This document shows, one piece after another, positions 8,674 through 16,496 of a stretch of 64,000 nt of DNA. The number at the start of each line of letters is the position of its first letter. The first letter of the stretch is position 1. Both the position numbers and the translations under genes were made by a program. This DNA comes from Rhodococcus sp. SGAir0479 (GTDB lineage Bacteria > Actinomycetota > Actinomycetes > Mycobacteriales > Mycobacteriaceae), in NCBI RefSeq assembly GCF_005484805.1, contig NZ_CP039432.1, positions 1,860,001 through 1,924,000 of the forward strand, in the 5' to 3' direction. The notes under the pieces were generated by a model that was given only the letters and a program-made list of their open reading frames with translations, did not search any database and was not told the DNA's origin.

Positions 8674-9771
8674 ATGGCAGAGCGCGGAGCTACTCCACCG
8701 GTGCCGGCACCGTGGAGAGCCGCGCTGCGCGCGGTCCGGCACCTGTTCACGCCACTGCTGCCCGACGACTACCTCGAGCTGATCAACCCGTTGTGGACCA
8801 CCCGGGAACTGCGCGGCCGGGTCGAGCGGATCGAACCCGAGGGCTCCGACGCCGCCACAGTGATGATCCGCCCCGGCTTCGCGTGGCAGGGACACGCACC
8901 GGGCCAGTACGTGCGGCTCGGCGTGCTGATCGACGGCCGCTACCACTGGCGGGCGTATTCGCTGACGTCCGACCCGGACGACGAGGACGGGCTGGTCAGC
9001 GTCACCCCCAAGAAGGTCGACAAGGGCGTGGTGTCCCCCTATCTCGTGCAACGCATCCGCCCGGGCGAGGTGGTGCGGCTCGGCGAGGTGGAGGGAGTCT
9101 TCACGCTGCCCGATCCGCTGCCGGCCTCGATGCTGTTCATCAGCGCCGGCAGTGGTGTCACACCGATCATCAGCATGCTGCGCAGCCTCCACCACCGGCG
9201 AGCACTCGACGACGTCGTCGTGATCCATTCCGCCCGGACCGAGCGACAACTCATGTTCGGTGCGGCACTGCGCGAGCTGGACCGCCGGCACGACGGCATG
9301 CGACTGGAACTGCGCCTCACCGAGCACCAGGGCCGGATCACCCCGGACGACCTGGACCGGCTGTGCCCCGACTGGCGCGAGCGGGAGGCCTTCTGTTCCG
9401 GCCCCGGCGAGATGCTCGACGGCCTCGTCGAGCACTGGACCGAACACGGCGACCCGACCCGCATGCACCTCGAGCGTTTCCAGCCGATCATCGGCGGCGG
9501 GGTCGGCGAGGGCACCGGTGGCAGTGTCCGCTTCCTGCGCAGCAAGGTGACGGTGGACTGCGACGGCGGCACGCCGATCCTGGTGGCCGGCGAGAAGGAG
9601 GGGCTCACCCTCCCGTTCGGCTGTCGCATCGGCATCTGCCACACCTGCGCCGGCACGGCCCGCTCCGGCACGATCCGCGACCTGCGCACCGGCGACGTCG
9701 CAGACGTGACCGGCAAGGTCATCCGCACGTGCGTCAACACCGCGGAGGGCGACCTCGAGATCGAACTCTGA
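8674..9771 (+). CDS. ferredoxin reductase-type electron carrier for desaturase
   Basis: 365-aa fused oxidoreductase. N-terminal FAD-binding domain (WRAYSLTS flavin-binding motif around residue 95), then an NAD(P)-binding domain (FISAGSGVTPIISML), then a C-terminal plant-type [2Fe-2S] domain with Cys ligands in GCRIGICHTC and a distal RTCVN. It passes electrons from NAD(P)H to a di-iron desaturase. It closely resembles M. tuberculosis Rv3230c, partner of DesA3 (Rv3229c), and the desaturase gene follows 44 bp downstream as in that pair. Start at ATG 8674, the first Met before the conserved domain; the longer frame crosses the tRNA. Confidence 0.92.
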   Translation: MAERGATPPVPAPWRAALRAVRHLFTPLLPDDYLELINPLWTTRELRGRVERIEPEGSDAATVMIRPGFAWQGHAPGQYVRLGVLIDGRYHWRAYSLTSDPDDEDGLVSVTPKKVDKGVVSPYLVQRIRPGEVVRLGEVEGVFTLPDPLPASMLFISAGSGVTPIISMLRSLHHRRALDDVVVIHSARTERQLMFGAALRELDRRHDGMRLELRLTEHQGRITPDDLDRLCPDWREREAFCSGPGEMLDGLVEHWTEHGDPTRMHLERFQPIIGGGVGEGTGGSVRFLRSKVTVDCDGGTPILVAGEKEGLTLPFGCRIGICHTCAGTARSGTIRDLRTGDVADVTGKVIRTCVNTAEGDLEIEL

Positions 9772-9815
9772 CCCACCGTCCCCGACCACCGGAACCGAAG
9801 GACAGGAGGCCGCAG

Positions 9816-11219
9816 ATGACCCCGACCGCGAGCACCGTCGACGCGAACAGTCCCCTCGCCCATCTGACCGAGACCGACCTCGGGAAGCTCGAGCGCGAGT
9901 TCGATGCGATCCACGACGAGGTCTACGCCGACCTCGGCGAACGGGACCGCCGGTACATCAAGGCGGTGATCTCCGCGCAGCGCCAGTTGGCCGTGGCCGG
10001 ACGGGTGCTGCTCCTGGGATCGTCCCGCCGAACGACCTGGGTACTCGGCACCGCGTGCCTGGGGATGGCGAAGATCCTCGAGAACATGGAGATCGGCCAC
10101 AACGTGATGCACGGCCAGTGGGACTGGATGAACGACGCGGACATCCACTCGTCGACCTGGGACTGGGACACCGCCTCCACGGCGGAGGCGTGGAAACACT
10201 CGCACAACTACATCCACCACACCTTCACCAACATCCGCGGCAAGGACAAGGATCTCGGGTACGAGATCATGCGGATCGATCCGAAGCAGAAGTGGCATCC
10301 GGTCTATCTGGCCCAGCCGTTCTACAACGTTCTGCTCATGGCGCTGTTCGAGTGGGGTGTCGCCGTCCACGACATGGACATCGAGGCCGTGCGGACGGGT
10401 GAGAAATCGTGGTCCGAGGTCCGGCGCGACCTGCGGGGCATCTCCGGCAAGGCGCGCGCCCAGATCGTCAAGGACTACCTCGGCTGGCCGCTGATCAGCG
10501 CCGGCGCGTTCGGTCTCGCCCAACTGGCGGCCGGTGGTCGCCTGCCGCAGCCCCGGACGTCGCGGATCGGCAACCGACTCCGGAAGGCGGGCGGCGGCCG
10601 ATGGACCCGAATCGCCGACGTCGCCGACCGCACCCTCGCCGGAATCGAGAGAACCTACCTCGCCACGGCGGCGGCCGACGCGACTGCCAACCTGATCCGA
10701 AACGTGTGGGCGCACGCCATCATCTTCTGCGGGCACTTCCCCGACCAGGCCTACACCTTCAGCGAGGCCGAGACGAAGAACGAGAGCCGGGGCGGCTGGT
10801 ACGTGCGGCAGCTCGTCGGCGCCGCGAACATCGAGGGCAGCCCTCTGTTCCACGTCGTCAGCGGAAACCTCGGGTACCAGGTGGAGCACCACCTGTTCCC
10901 GGACATGCCCAGCACCAGGTACTCCGAGATCGCCCCCAAGGTGAAGGACATCTGCGAGCGGTACCAGCTGCCCTACAACACCGGCCCGTTCGGACAGCAG
11001 TGGTGGATGGTGCACCGCACGATCGCGCGGCTGGCCTTCCCGGGTGGACACCCCCGCCCCAAGCCGGGGCCGTACCGCAGCAACGACGAGCGCCGTCCCG
11101 ACGCCTCGGGAAGCGAGGCCGCCCGGTTCCGGGCCCGGGTTCCGGCCGAGAGCCCGATCGCCGGTCCGGAACACGAATCCGGTGGTGTCGAGGTCGCGCC
11201 GCCGCCCCGGAACCAGTGA
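9816..11219 (+). CDS. membrane acyl-CoA/fatty-acid desaturase (DesA3-like)
   Basis: 467-aa membrane di-iron desaturase inserting a double bond into long-chain acyl groups (stearoyl-type delta-9 in the M. tuberculosis homologue DesA3). The three histidine boxes are present: GHNVMHGQ, HSHNYIHH and GYQVEHHLFP. Hydrophobic segments lie between the boxes. The C-terminal 60 residues are Pro/Arg-rich and not conserved-looking. The ATG at 9816 has GGAGG 8 nt upstream. Cotranscribed with its reductase. Confidence 0.93.
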   Translation: MTPTASTVDANSPLAHLTETDLGKLEREFDAIHDEVYADLGERDRRYIKAVISAQRQLAVAGRVLLLGSSRRTTWVLGTACLGMAKILENMEIGHNVMHGQWDWMNDADIHSSTWDWDTASTAEAWKHSHNYIHHTFTNIRGKDKDLGYEIMRIDPKQKWHPVYLAQPFYNVLLMALFEWGVAVHDMDIEAVRTGEKSWSEVRRDLRGISGKARAQIVKDYLGWPLISAGAFGLAQLAAGGRLPQPRTSRIGNRLRKAGGGRWTRIADVADRTLAGIERTYLATAAADATANLIRNVWAHAIIFCGHFPDQAYTFSEAETKNESRGGWYVRQLVGAANIEGSPLFHVVSGNLGYQVEHHLFPDMPSTRYSEIAPKVKDICERYQLPYNTGPFGQQWWMVHRTIARLAFPGGHPRPKPGPYRSNDERRPDASGSEAARFRARVPAESPIAGPEHESGGVEVAPPPRNQ

Positions 11220-11341
11220 GATCGGCGGCCGGTCACAGCACCGCGAAGATGTGGTGAGCGCCACCGGCGCCGACCGGCGACGGGAGACCGCCCGCTCGCT
11301 AGCGTTGAGCGTGCGGTCCACCCCGACGAATGGTGTTGCTC

Positions 11342-11872
11342 ATGACCGATCCATGCGAACCTTCTGCGCCCCAATCGAACTCGCAGTCGAAACCGACTCA
11401 CACGACCGATGACGGCGTCGTCGTGCGCCCGGCCGCCGGCACCCACACCGGCGCCCTCGCCGACCTGCACCGACGGTGCTCGGCCGAGACCCTCTACGAC
11501 CGGTACCACACCGGTCTGCACGCGTTACCGCCCCGATGGGCAGCAGCGCTGCTCGCGCCCGCACACGGATGCGCGTTCGTCGCCGAGAAGGATTCCGCGC
11601 TGGTCGGGTACGGCCAGCTGATCGCCACGGTCCACGAACCGGGGCTGGCGGAGGCCTCGTTGCTGGTCGAGGATGCCTGGCAGCACCGGGGCGTCGGTGC
11701 GGCCCTGCTCTCGTCCGCGTGCACGGCCGCCCGCAGTCGCGGGATCACGCAACTGTTCGGGCGGTCGCTGGGCAGCAGACGGGGCTTCGAACGCACGGCG
11801 CGACATCTCGGGCTCGCGGTGTCGACGCACTCCGAACCCGGGGTCACCATCGTCGATGTGAAGGTGCCGTAG
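11342..11872 (+). CDS. GNAT family N-acetyltransferase
   Basis: 176-aa acetyl-CoA-dependent acetyltransferase. The acetyl-CoA pyrophosphate loop appears as VEDAWQHRGVGAALL (motif A, Q/R-x-x-G-x-G/A type), preceded by the beta strand VGYGQLIATV. An early LHRRCSAETLYDRYH segment resembles N-terminal regions of GNAT domains fused to actinobacterial acyl-CoA ligases or protein acetyltransferases, so a protein target is possible. Start at ATG 11342; an upstream in-frame ATG at 11330 would add four residues. A convergent terminator follows. Confidence 0.8.
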   Translation: MTDPCEPSAPQSNSQSKPTHTTDDGVVVRPAAGTHTGALADLHRRCSAETLYDRYHTGLHALPPRWAAALLAPAHGCAFVAEKDSALVGYGQLIATVHEPGLAEASLLVEDAWQHRGVGAALLSSACTAARSRGITQLFGRSLGSRRGFERTARHLGLAVSTHSEPGVTIVDVKVP

Positions 11873-11903
11873 GCCCGTCCTCCGGGGCACCCCGGGACAC
11901 GAG

Positions 11904-11934
11904 AAGGCCCCGAGATCGAGGACCCCGGGGCCTT
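11904..11934. terminator. bidirectional terminator after GNAT gene
   Basis: AAGGCCCCG (11904-11912) pairs with CGGGGCCTT (11926-11934) across a 13-nt loop, between the convergent acetyltransferase and hydrolase genes. It can act on either strand. Confidence 0.75.
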
Positions 11935-12032
11935 CCGTCTCCCCTACCAAAAGGAGCAACTTCCAGAGTGCCACACGTTTCAGTCGGCGCCCAGGGCGAA
12001 GCGAGTGAAAAGGATGGTGAAATTCGACGCGG

Positions 12033-12908
12033 CTACGCGCACTCGGCGAGCGAATCGAAGATCGCGCGGTAGTGCAGATGCGCCATGAAGTGCCCGCCGG
12101 TACCGATGTTCAGCGTGGATTTCGGGATCCGAGTGGCGAGCTGAGAGGGCCACTCCTTCGGTACGAGCCGGTCGCCGTCGCCCCACCACACGTCGACCGG
12201 GACCTCGAGGTCCTCCGGCGCGAACCCCCACGGCCGGGCCCAGGCGCGGTACTCCTCGACGACACCGGCGGGAAGGCGTAGACCCTCCCCCGTCAACGCC
12301 GCGAAGTCGCGCGGATCGTTGCGCACCACCTCCGCGTCCAACGGGGCGAGCGCCCGGGCGGACAACCGGGCGAACTGTCCGGGCATCGAGCGGGCGACCA
12401 CCGACATCGCGCGGAACCACCCCGTCGCCAGAGCAGGACAGTGCAGCGACATGTAGGTGTGCCAGCGGTCGAAACCTGCGAGCCGCGAGATCACACCGTC
12501 CTCGGTGAGCGGTAGGGCGCCGGCGACGATAGCGACCCGCCGGATCCGGGCGGCCAGCGCGTAGCCGAGGGCGGCAGCGTACTGGCCGCCCATCGACCAG
12601 CCGAGCACGCTCATCCGCTCGATCCCGAGCCGGTCCACCAATTCCTCGACGTCGGCCGCCCAGTCGAGCACCGTGCGGCCCGGGCTGGGATCCGACAGTC
12701 CGATGCCGGGACGGTCGGGTGAGATGAGTCGGATGCCGGCGGCCTCGGCCACCGGGGCGGCCGCCCGGATGTCGAGGCGGCACGACAGTCCACCGTGCGC
12801 ATTGATGACGACGAAGCCGTCCGCGGGACCGTAGTCGGCAAACCCCATCGACCGACCATCGCGCAGACGGATCATCCGATCCTCGGGTCTGACAGTCACT
12901 CTGAGCAC
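12033..12908 (-). CDS. alpha/beta hydrolase
   Basis: 291-aa alpha/beta-hydrolase-fold protein. The oxyanion segment NAHGG, the DRPGIGLSDP loop typical of the family and the nucleophile elbow GWSMGG (Ser in G-x-S-x-G) are clear. The acid Asp lies in WWGDGDRLVP and the catalytic His in GTGGHFMAH near the C-terminus. Substrate unknown. GTG 12908 chosen because GGAGG lies 6 nt upstream; a longer frame to 13445 has no such support. Confidence 0.85.
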   Translation of the reverse strand: MLRVTVRPEDRMIRLRDGRSMGFADYGPADGFVVINAHGGLSCRLDIRAAAPVAEAAGIRLISPDRPGIGLSDPSPGRTVLDWAADVEELVDRLGIERMSVLGWSMGGQYAAALGYALAARIRRVAIVAGALPLTEDGVISRLAGFDRWHTYMSLHCPALATGWFRAMSVVARSMPGQFARLSARALAPLDAEVVRNDPRDFAALTGEGLRLPAGVVEEYRAWARPWGFAPEDLEVPVDVWWGDGDRLVPKEWPSQLATRIPKSTLNIGTGGHFMAHLHYRAIFDSLAECA

Positions 12909-13268
12909 AGTGCACCTCCGACGACTCGCGCGATCACGATAACGGTCGGTCGCCCGACAGTGCCGTAGATCAACCGCAGAATCCCGGCGTGTTGCCCAAA
13001 CAACCGATCGACGCCGACACCGGACGACCCGGGCGTGCCCGATTCGGTCGAATGTTCGTATTGGCGGGCGCGACCCGGGGCGCGGGGACTCCCACTGGGC
13101 GGGCCCCGTGGACCGGCGCCCGGAGAAAACCCTCCTGCCCGATTCGCGTCGTCCGGTGGATGGGATCACGGGTGGGGAATCAGTTAACTCATGCCATACT
13201 GCAACCCGTTCCGATGTCGGTCGCCGCGGCGAGCGGCCGATCAGGCTCGACAAGCAGATGAGGTTTGC
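12909..13268. other. 360-bp divergent intergenic region
   Basis: Between the divergent hydrolase and DUF35 genes. No coding frame with support was found. A possible -10 CATACT (13195-13200) about 70 bp before the DUF35 start is the only promoter-like element noted on the plus strand, with no good -35. GATGAGG (13258-13264) serves as ribosome binding site for the DUF35 gene. Nothing else recognised. Confidence 0.3.
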
Positions 13269-13721
13269 ATGAGCGACACCGCCACACCGGCCGTCGAGGG
13301 CTGGTTCACCACCGGGCCGCAGCCGGCCCTGATCGGTACCGAGTGCCGGTCCTGCGGGAACATCTCGTTCCCGAGGGAGACCACCTTCTGCAAGAACCCG
13401 GCCTGCTCCGGCGAGGAGTTCGACGACGTCGAGCTCTCCCGTCACGGCAAGGTGTGGTCCTACACGGACGCGCAGTACAAGCCGCCCGCCCCGTACATCT
13501 CGAACACCGACCCGTACGTGCCGTTCGCGCTCGCGGCGGTGGAACTCCCCGAGGGTCTGGTCGTGCTCGGGCAGGTCGCCGACGGTTTCGGCGTCGCCGA
13601 TCTGAAGGTCGGCGACGACGTCGAACTCGTCGTCGAGACCCTCTACACCGACGAAACCGGAGATCGCAGCATCTGGCGCTGGAAGCCGGTGGCGGCAGCA
13701 CAGAACGGGGCACAGGCATGA
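13269..13721 (+). CDS. DUF35 OB-fold / zinc-ribbon acyl-CoA-associated protein
   Basis: 150-aa protein with an N-terminal rubredoxin-like zinc ribbon (CRSCG around residue 26 and a C-x4-C pair CKNPAC) followed by an OB-fold. DUF35 proteins pair with thiolase-like enzymes; in steroid degradation the ChsH2 DUF35 domain partners with the Ltp2 aldolase. Here it overlaps the thiolase-like gene by 4 bp (ATGA) and resembles M. tuberculosis Rv1628c, whose neighbour Rv1627c is the same thiolase. The role is probably acyl-CoA binding or a complex partner. Substrate unknown. Confidence 0.82.
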   Translation: MSDTATPAVEGWFTTGPQPALIGTECRSCGNISFPRETTFCKNPACSGEEFDDVELSRHGKVWSYTDAQYKPPAPYISNTDPYVPFALAAVELPEGLVVLGQVADGFGVADLKVGDDVELVVETLYTDETGDRSIWRWKPVAAAQNGAQA

Positions 13722-14914
13722 GCACCAACAACGATGTGGCCGTCCTCGGTGTCGGCATGCACGCGTGGGGCAAGTGGGGACACTCGTTCGTCAAGTACGG
13801 CGTCGCCGCCGCGCGTGCCGCGCTGGCCGATTCGGGCGTCGACTGGACCGACGTCGACCTGATCGTCGGCGGCGAGACCGTCCGCAACGGCTACGGCGGA
13901 TACGTCGCCGGCGCGACCTTCGCGCAGGCGCTCGGCTGGAACGGGGCGCGCGTCGCGACGTCGTACGCGGCCTGCGCCACCGGCGCCCAGGCCCTCGACA
14001 CCGCCCGCGCCCGCATCCTCGCCGGCCTGTCCGACGTCGCGCTCGTCGTCGGCGCGGACACCACCCCCAAGGGCTTCCTGGCGCCCAACGCCGGCGAGCG
14101 TTGGGACGATCCGGACTGGCTGCGCTTCCGCCTGATGGGCATGACCAACCCCGCGTACTTCGCGCTCAACGCCCGTCGCCGCATCGACCTCTACGGGGCC
14201 ACCCCCGAGGACTTCGCAGCGGTCAAGGTCAAGAACGCCAAGCACGGCCTGAACAACCCGTACGCGCGGTACCGCAAGGAGGTCGCCGCGGCGGACGTGC
14301 TGGCCTCTCCGATGGTGGCGGACCCGCTGCACCTGCTCGACATCTGCGCCACCTCCGACGGCGGAGCTGCGATCATCCTGACGTCGATGGAGTACGCCCG
14401 CAAGAAGGGCATCGTCGATCCCGTTCGCATCAAGGCGATCTCGACCGTCACGCCGACGTTCCCGCAGACGATCATGGACATGCCGAACTTCTCGACCGAG
14501 TCCGCGTCGGCGGTACCCGCGCCGGAACGCACGTTCAAGGAGTCGATCGGCTACGCGGCCTACGAGGAGGCCGGTATCGCCCCGGAGGACGTCGACGTCG
14601 CGGAGGTGTACGACCTCGCCACGTCCGTCGAGTTGGACTGGATCGAGGACCTCGGACTGTGCAAGCGCGGTGAGGCCGAGCAGTTGCTGCGCGCCGGTGA
14701 CACGTCGATCGGCGGCCGGATCCCGGTCAACCCGTCCGGCGGCCTGGCCTGCTTCGGCGAGGCGGTCCCCGCGCAGGCGCTGGCCCAGGTCTGCGAACTC
14801 ACGTGGCAGCTCCGCGGGCAGGCCGAGGGCCGTCAGGTCGAGGGTGCCCGCGTGGGCATCACTGCCAACCAGGGCCTGTTCGGCCACGGCTCCTCGGTGA
14901 TCGTGTCGGCCTGA
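13718..14914 (+). CDS. thiolase-like lipid-transfer/aldolase family protein
   Basis: 398-aa thiolase-fold protein of the SCP-x/Ltp type, close to M. tuberculosis Rv1627c. The Cys position of the first half is present (SYAACATG, Cys86). The C-terminal region reads NPSGGLACFGEAVPA where a true thiolase has a GHP-x-G(A/S) segment with a catalytic His, so ordinary Claisen chemistry is doubtful. Retro-aldol cleavage, as in Ltp2, is an alternative. Strict coupling with the DUF35 gene supports a heteromeric complex. Annotations as acetyl-CoA acetyltransferase would be over-specific. Confidence 0.83.
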   Translation: MSTNNDVAVLGVGMHAWGKWGHSFVKYGVAAARAALADSGVDWTDVDLIVGGETVRNGYGGYVAGATFAQALGWNGARVATSYAACATGAQALDTARARILAGLSDVALVVGADTTPKGFLAPNAGERWDDPDWLRFRLMGMTNPAYFALNARRRIDLYGATPEDFAAVKVKNAKHGLNNPYARYRKEVAAADVLASPMVADPLHLLDICATSDGGAAIILTSMEYARKKGIVDPVRIKAISTVTPTFPQTIMDMPNFSTESASAVPAPERTFKESIGYAAYEEAGIAPEDVDVAEVYDLATSVELDWIEDLGLCKRGEAEQLLRAGDTSIGGRIPVNPSGGLACFGEAVPAQALAQVCELTWQLRGQAEGRQVEGARVGITANQGLFGHGSSVIVSA

Positions 14915-14930
14915 CCGCCCACCGCGCCGA

Positions 14931-14974
14931 CGAGACGCGGCTCGCCTTCGCGGCGGGCCGCGTTTCGCGTCTCG
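14931..14974 (+). terminator. hairpin after thiolase-like gene
   Basis: CGAGACGCG (14931-14939) pairs with CGCGTCTCG (14966-14974); alternatively ACGCGGC (14935-14941) pairs with GCCGCGT (14957-14963). The two mutually exclusive stems lie directly after the thiolase-like gene and end 30 bp before the next start. Probably a terminator; the competing stems are noted without claiming regulation. Confidence 0.5.
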
Positions 14975-15004
14975 GACGCCGCGCGGTCTGATTGGATTCG
15001 GACC

Positions 15005-15661
15005 ATGACGGACGATCCGGCCCACCTCGACGAGTTCGTCCGACCCCACTGGGAGTCGTCCGCGCTCCTGGTGGTCGACATGCAGAACGACTTCACCGAC
15101 GACGGCCCGCTGCCCGTCGCCGGCACCACCGGCGTGGTGCCGGCGCTCGCCTCGCTGGCGGTCGCCTTCCGGCGAGCCCGGCGACCGATCGTGCACGTCG
15201 TCCGCCTCTACGCCGGCGACGACGTGGATCTCGTTCGCCGAGGGGCGATCTCGCGAGGCGATGCCGTCGTTCGCCCCGGGTCGGCGGGATCCCTGATCGT
15301 CGACGCTCTACTGCCCGGCGGTGCGCCGCCGCTCGACCACGAACTCCTCCTCACCGGCGCCGAGCAGCCCCTGGGCCCCCTCGAGACGGCGATGTGGAAG
15401 CCGCGGTGGAGCGCATTCCACCGCACCGCCCTCGACGCACGGCTCCGCCGGGCCGGCATCGACACCGTGGTGGTCGCGGGCTGCAACTTCCCGAACTGCC
15501 CGCGCGCCACCCTGTTCGACGCGTCCTCTCGCGACTACCGCGCCGTCGTCGCCACGGACGCCACGTCCGGTGTCGACGACGCTCGGCTCACGGATGCCCG
15601 CGGGATCGGCGTGGTGCCCCTCGGGGTCGTCGACATCGCGCGTCGCGTCGCCGCCTTGTGA
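15005..15661 (+). CDS. isochorismatase-family cysteine hydrolase
   Basis: 218-aa cytosolic hydrolase. The cysteine-hydrolase triad is complete: Asp25 in LVVDMQNDF, Lys132 in MWKPRWSAF, and Cys160 in VVVAGCNFPNC after the usual beta strand. The typical T-G-x-x of nicotinamidases is replaced by AGCNFPNCPRAT, which is common in actinobacterial members that cleave C-N bonds in amides or carbamates. It stands alone, so the substrate cannot be inferred from context. Confidence 0.85.
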   Translation: MTDDPAHLDEFVRPHWESSALLVVDMQNDFTDDGPLPVAGTTGVVPALASLAVAFRRARRPIVHVVRLYAGDDVDLVRRGAISRGDAVVRPGSAGSLIVDALLPGGAPPLDHELLLTGAEQPLGPLETAMWKPRWSAFHRTALDARLRRAGIDTVVVAGCNFPNCPRATLFDASSRDYRAVVATDATSGVDDARLTDARGIGVVPLGVVDIARRVAAL

Positions 15662-16099
15662 CCGGCCCGTTCGCGCGGTTGGCCCACCGGCGTCCGGTTC
15701 GCGCCCCATGACTCGATGACGTCACGCGAGTGCTTCGCGCCGGTCTCGAAGTGACGCACGTCACCCCCTGCCAGTGACGCTCGTCACGGTTTGGACCCGG
15801 ATGCATGTTTCCCGCGATCCCTCGATCCGCCGCCCACCTGGGGGCATGGCGGGACGCCGTCCGCAATGCGGGACCGCCGTCCCAGAAAATCGGCTGGTGA
15901 CTGGCCGCGCGATCCGTCCTAGCGTCGTGACCGGCTCGACACACCGAGCACCGTCCCGCTTCACAGCTGTTCCGCCCCAGCGGGATCGGATACGGGAAAA
16001 CCTTCCAGGGGCACGACGAGGCACGCAGCTCCGGCCGACTCGAACGCAGCGTCGGCACACACCGGAGTCCTCGTCATCAACCACGGAGAGGACACACGC
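15662..16099 (+). promoter_or_regulatory. long rpf leader with tandem CRP/GlxR-like sites
   Basis: 438-bp gap upstream of rpf. Two near-identical palindromes, GTGACGCACGTCAC (15751-15764) and GTGACGCTCGTCAC (15774-15787), each fit the CRP/GlxR pattern GTGA-N6-TCAC and are 23 bp apart centre to centre. A related shorter palindrome TGACGTCA lies at 15717-15724. More than 300 bp then separate these sites from the rpf start, leaving room for a long 5' leader. I looked for the c-di-AMP (ydaO) riboswitch known before some actinobacterial rpf genes and could not see its conserved core. GGAGAGG precedes the start. Confidence 0.6.
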
Positions 16100-16429
16100 A
16101 TGTCGAAGTACACCGTCAAGCGCACCATCGGCACCGCAGCGGCGGCCACCGCGCTCGTCGCAGCACCACTGACCATGACCACCTCGGTGGCCAACGCGGC
16201 CTCCGGCGACTGGGATTCGGTCGCACAGTGCGAGAGCGGAGGAAACTGGGGCACCAACACCGGCAACGGGTACTACGGCGGCCTGCAGATCAGCGCCGAC
16301 ACCTGGAATGCGCACGGCGGTAACGGATTGCCGCACAACACCTCCCGCGAGGCACAGATCCAGGTGGCGGAGTCCATCCTGGCGAGCCAGGGTTCCGGCG
16401 CCTGGCCGACCTGCGGACAGTACCTCTGA
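16100..16429 (+). CDS. rpf: resuscitation-promoting factor, transglycosylase-like
   Basis: 109-aa secreted muralytic protein of the small Rpf type, comparable to the short mycobacterial RpfC/D/E. A Sec signal peptide (about residues 1-33, ending S-V-A-N-A) precedes the lysozyme-like domain. This contains WDSVAQCESGGNW with catalytic Glu45, then a GGLQIS segment, and a C-terminal Cys (PTCGQYL) that would form the family disulfide Cys44-Cys105. It cleaves peptidoglycan to help dormant cells regrow. No LysM or G5 domain is attached. Upstream CRP/GlxR-like sites suggest cAMP-linked control. Confidence 0.95.
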   Translation: MSKYTVKRTIGTAAAATALVAAPLTMTTSVANAASGDWDSVAQCESGGNWGTNTGNGYYGGLQISADTWNAHGGNGLPHNTSREAQIQVAESILASQGSGAWPTCGQYL

Positions 16430-16435
16430 CCCGCA

Positions 16436-16473
16436 CCGGGGGCCTTTCACGCGCGTACGTGAAAGGCCCCCGG
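16436..16473. terminator. strong bidirectional terminator after rpf
   Basis: A perfect 16-bp stem, CCGGGGGCCTTTCACG (16436-16451) with CGTGAAAGGCCCCCGG (16458-16473), and a 6-nt loop. It lies between convergent rpf and the BacA-type transporter gene. The internal CCTTT/AAAGG gives a partial U tract in either direction. Confidence 0.88.
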
Positions 16474-16496
16474 GCTCGGCATCAGCGATGTTCCGC

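Noticed and set aside
9039-11321. 760-codon minus-strand frame opposite reductase and desaturase
   Set aside because: Arg/Val-rich shadow without motifs. The plus-strand genes have intact cofactor sites.
15788-16099. c-di-AMP (ydaO) riboswitch before rpf
   Set aside because: Known before some actinobacterial rpf genes, but I could not find its conserved core in this leader. A covariance search would settle it.
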